From the NCBI GenBank assembly GCA_021807595.1, contig JAKBCS010000003.1:28624-92623 (forward strand): 64,000 nucleotides of DNA, given 5' to 3'. The notes under the pieces are model-generated. The model did not search any database, was not told the DNA's origin, and saw only the letters and a program-made list of their open reading frames with translations. Both the position numbers and the translations under genes were made by a program. This DNA is from Planctomycetota bacterium (lineage in GTDB: Bacteria; Planctomycetota; Planctomycetia; Gemmatales; Gemmataceae). Positions 61,466-64,000 of this stretch are shown one piece after another; position 1 is the first letter of the stretch; every line of letters begins with the position of its first letter.

Positions 61466-62761
61466 TCAATCTTTAACGGCAATCGGTACTTCCACTGTCT
61501 TGCCCGCGCGAAGTAGCGTGAAAGTGATCGTTGGACCACCCTCGGCCAATTTTCCGCACAGAACCTTGCGGAATCTCTCATTCGTGCGGACTTCGATTTT
61601 ATCGACTGCGATAATCACATCCTCGACGCGCAGGCCGGCGGCGAAGGGCGAGTCCTTGCGCACTTCGTTGATCCGGACACCGTCGCCAGTAATGGGATTC
61701 CCCTTTATATCCACTATCGTATTGCCTCGATAGTGTTGTCCGACGGTGAGTCCCACCGTTTCTGGAACGAAAAACTTTACGGGGGATCGGTCTGCCTTGA
61801 TCGTGAGGATTGCGCTAGAATAAATCTTGGCACCTTTCGGAATCGAGACGGAACGTCCAGCGACAATGGTGCAATCCCTGACGAGAGTCGAACATCTCAC
61901 TTCCCCGTTGGCAACGATCAAACAATGGTCGAGAGGTCCCCCCTTTTTCGTGCAATCGCACATGAAGTCGCCAGCGCAGAAAATAATCGTGTTCTGAGCC
62001 TGGAGGACTTCGACGTTTCCATTGGCAAAGATTACGCCACAAAACACGCCTGGGAGGCGGACATCGCCGGAGGCAAGATAAATAGTTCCGACCGCCGCTC
62101 TTTGTATGTTTTCCTCCACGATATTCTTACCGCGAACCTCTTTATATTTCGTCTGTACCTCGGCGATATCCTCGACGGAAGGTGGCTCTCGTAATTCTCT
62201 TAATTCGCTTTCCGAGTATTTCTTACGCTGGGAGCGCGACTTAAAGCGCGGGCCGCCCAACTTAAATCCCTGATAAAAAGCCTCCAGATTAAAGAAATGA
62301 CGATGTTCCCATTCAAACGCTCGCGCCGTCAGTTCGGCAATGGCTTTGCCTCTTTCTTTCTCCCGATCGAATTCATTCCACAAGGCCAGCCGTTCGACCA
62401 TCTCCTCGACGCGCCCTTCCTTGGCTAAAGCTACGGCCTTTGCCAAGCCCCGCCGCGCTCGTTTGGGGACATAGGACTTCAAAATGCGGTCCACGCGCCT
62501 CCGCACCTCAAGGTCGGGAGACTTGAGAATCTCTCTCAAACCAATCGGTTCGTCTTCCAACGCCTCGAGGGCTCGGGTAGCCGCTTCGCGAGTCTCAAAT
62601 TGATCGCTTCCCAAATCTTTGAGCAGGCGTTCCAGGTTTATCGCAGCCGGTCCTTCCGCCGCATTTCCGCTCGGCTCTGTCGCGCCGGGAGACACCAACA
62701 AGCCGAGGGAAACGCCCAAAAGGAGCAGTAAAGCCATTGCTGCCAGCATGGATCGCGTCAT
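61466..62761 (-). CDS. Secreted PDZ-domain protein with helical repeat region
   Basis: 431 residues from MTRSMLAAMALLLLLGVSLG, a signal peptide; the longer ORF adds only 5 residues. Residues about 40-110 form a short helical repeat (LERLLKDLGSDQFETREAAT, LKSPDLEVRRRVDRILKSYV) like that in the secreted WD40 protein at 13.4 kb. A long middle region contains a parallel-strand stretch with Cys residues (LPGVFCGVIFANGNVEV, NTIIFCAGDFMCDCT). The C-terminal 90 residues are a PDZ domain (INEVRKDSPFAAGLRVEDVI). No protease triad is present, so it is a binding protein of the envelope. Confidence 0.8.
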   Translation of the reverse strand: MTRSMLAAMALLLLLGVSLGLLVSPGATEPSGNAAEGPAAINLERLLKDLGSDQFETREAATRALEALEDEPIGLREILKSPDLEVRRRVDRILKSYVPKRARRGLAKAVALAKEGRVEEMVERLALWNEFDREKERGKAIAELTARAFEWEHRHFFNLEAFYQGFKLGGPRFKSRSQRKKYSESELRELREPPSVEDIAEVQTKYKEVRGKNIVEENIQRAAVGTIYLASGDVRLPGVFCGVIFANGNVEVLQAQNTIIFCAGDFMCDCTKKGGPLDHCLIVANGEVRCSTLVRDCTIVAGRSVSIPKGAKIYSSAILTIKADRSPVKFFVPETVGLTVGQHYRGNTIVDIKGNPITGDGVRINEVRKDSPFAAGLRVEDVIIAVDKIEVRTNERFRKVLCGKLAEGGPTITFTLLRAGKTVEVPIAVKD

Positions 62762-62943
62762 GACCGAAACTCCCAAGGCTTCTTCGGATACGGGCTAATG
62801 TATCTCAGAGAGGCCAAGGTGAAGCCAAAGTACCTACGAGGGCTAGGAAGGAGGGCGGGCCAGCAACATTGCTCCCCCGCCTTCCTGGCATCAGGGTCCT
62901 TGCACGGGCTTACCGCCGGGATCGTCGTTGTCGGTCAGTCCGA

Positions 62944-64000
62944 TTATGGTACTGTGACGCCCACCAACAACACTGTTCCGGCACTGTATATCCCACCGCC
63001 AAAACGGGTGGCAGAATTGAGAAAGCCAGGGGCACCGATGGTACCACCGTACATGTTGAAGTCCCCGCCGGTACCTACAGCGACCCCACCGCCGTTACAA
63101 TTAAGCCCCCCGGGTGCGGCAGCTTGATTGAAGTAGATCGGCGGACTGCCTATCGTGGGGAGCGTGAAACAGGTGATCGTACCGACGTTTCCCACGAATT
63201 TATCAGTGTACAGACCGCCGCCGCTGAAAGCTTCGTTGGAATGAATCGAGCAATTGCCGCAGATGATGACGTTTCCACCAAAATTGCCCAACCCTCCACC
63301 AACAGCACTCGCAGCGTTTTCGACAAGTTCAACATTGATTAGAGATAGTGCCGGTGGGTCAACAGTATCAGCATTGTATACGCCTCCGCCATTGGTCGCA
63401 CGGTTATCTTCGATCACATCGCTCCCCAGCGTTAGATTTCCGTTGTTGTCAACGCCTCCTCCATTAACTGCATATCCGTCCATGATCGTCAGATTGTCGA
63501 TTTCCGCAGTGACATTAGAAGCAACGCTGAAGATGCTATAAAGATTCTGCGCCGTGGCAGACCCCTGCACCGTGACTTGACTGCTCGACGGTACAATGAT
63601 AGTTGTATTTTCGCCGATGGTCGGAAGAGGGAAAGCACCGATTTTAATGGTCCAGTCAACATTATTTTGAAACTCGATAATCGCACCAATATTCACCTGT
63701 TTGGCCGCCTGCGTCATGCAGTAGCGCAGATCGCCAGCATAGCCCGTACCCACCCCGGTATCCGTATTGGCACTTACGGTAAAGATCACCGGAGGCCCTT
63801 GAATAAGCCCAGCGAATTGGTTGGCCGACCCGCCCGGTGCCAATGCGAAAACGGGAGACAAACCGAGGGCATTGATGTTGCTATTGATACCGTTCGTGGC
63901 AACGTTCTCTTGCGTAGCCGTTTCGCCGTTGGGGAGGATGACCTGGATTCTGTACGGAGTGGGTTGAGAAAGTGAGAAGTTGAACGAGTAGTTACCATAC
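62944..64000 (-). CDS. Large beta-helix surface protein, C-terminal part (5' end outside window)
   Basis: The frame is open to the right edge (reading YGNYSFNFSLSQPTPYRIQV... before the listed start), so it is the tail of a longer protein. An SdrD-B-like segment (TPYRIQVILPNGETA) and GLSPVFALAPGGSANQFAGL lead into a polymorphic beta-helix: DNLTIMDGYAVNGGGVDNNG, GGGVYNADTVDPPALSLIN, GGGLYTDKFVGNVGTI. It is almost certainly exported and displayed on the surface. After the stop at 62944-62946 a one-base shift would add PIIGLTDNDDPGGKPVQGP and a second stop at 62891, so the true C-terminus may be frameshifted. Confidence 0.8.
   Translation of the reverse strand, partial: YGNYSFNFSLSQPTPYRIQVILPNGETATQENVATNGINSNINALGLSPVFALAPGGSANQFAGLIQGPPVIFTVSANTDTGVGTGYAGDLRYCMTQAAKQVNIGAIIEFQNNVDWTIKIGAFPLPTIGENTTIIVPSSSQVTVQGSATAQNLYSIFSVASNVTAEIDNLTIMDGYAVNGGGVDNNGNLTLGSDVIEDNRATNGGGVYNADTVDPPALSLINVELVENAASAVGGGLGNFGGNVIICGNCSIHSNEAFSGGGLYTDKFVGNVGTITCFTLPTIGSPPIYFNQAAAPGGLNCNGGGVAVGTGGDFNMYGGTIGAPGFLNSATRFGGGIYSAGTVLLVGVTVP

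Overview
This window reads as chromosomal DNA from a GC-rich planctomycete, most likely a Gemmata-like lineage. That placement is inferred from gene content, since no rRNA or other marker gene is present. The supporting features are three WD40 proteins (two with export signals), two eukaryotic-type Ser/Thr kinases (one with a huge non-kinase C-terminal half, one fused to a receiver domain), a secreted PQQ-type propeller, a CehA/McbA-type PHP protein, large secreted beta-helix proteins, a Cys-rich and a Tyr/Pro/Asn-rich secreted protein, and an Lgt enzyme with an inserted PDZ domain. I recognised no tRNA, rRNA, CRISPR array, prophage or insertion sequence.

Layout. 1-8 kb: the 3' part of a SulP anion transporter, a secreted Cys-rich protein, tsaD, and a minus-strand block of a MazG-like pyrophosphohydrolase, a large membrane protein and an ABC ATPase. 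A decayed gene lies between the ATPase and tsaD. 8-17 kb: a secreted esterase, WD40 and PQQ-like propellers, thiL, a PHP-domain protein and a potassium channel with RCK domains. 17-23 kb: a FliA/WhiG-type sigma factor behind a long empty leader, a Nudix hydrolase, a zinc-ribbon membrane protein, truD, a secreted low-complexity protein and an orphan sugar-binding lipoprotein. 23-32 kb: a giant receptor-like kinase, a membrane-anchored Gfo/Idh-like protein, a PAC2 protein and a secreted transglutaminase-hydrolase fusion.

32-45 kb: a three-gene 2-oxoacid dehydrogenase operon (E1 alpha, E1 beta, E2) faces a tripartite-type efflux operon (one adaptor, two RND permeases). The efflux operon has a clear sigma70-like promoter and a dyad that looks like a repressor operator. 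45-52 kb: a small membrane protein, a VanZ-like protein, Lgt-PDZ, a cluster of repeated hairpins, an MFS transporter, a small conserved-looking protein, a 1-pyrroline-5-carboxylate-type aldehyde dehydrogenase and a secreted WD40 protein. 52-64 kb: a 1311-residue secreted beta-helix/CBM9-like protein, a membrane protein followed by a T4 Rnl1-like RNA ligase and a kinase-receiver fusion, a family 4 uracil-DNA glycosylase, a second clear pseudogene, a secreted PDZ protein and the 3' part of a large polymorphic beta-helix surface protein.

The most distinctive items are the RNA ligase next to a kinase-receiver fusion, the Lgt-PDZ fusion, the transglutaminase-hydrolase fusion, the efflux promoter/operator, two frameshifted gene relics that can be rebuilt by eye, and several families of intergenic hairpins and heptamer repeats. 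Most start sites were moved downstream of the longest ORF to an ATG or GTG with a Shine-Dalgarno sequence, a signal peptide or a domain start.
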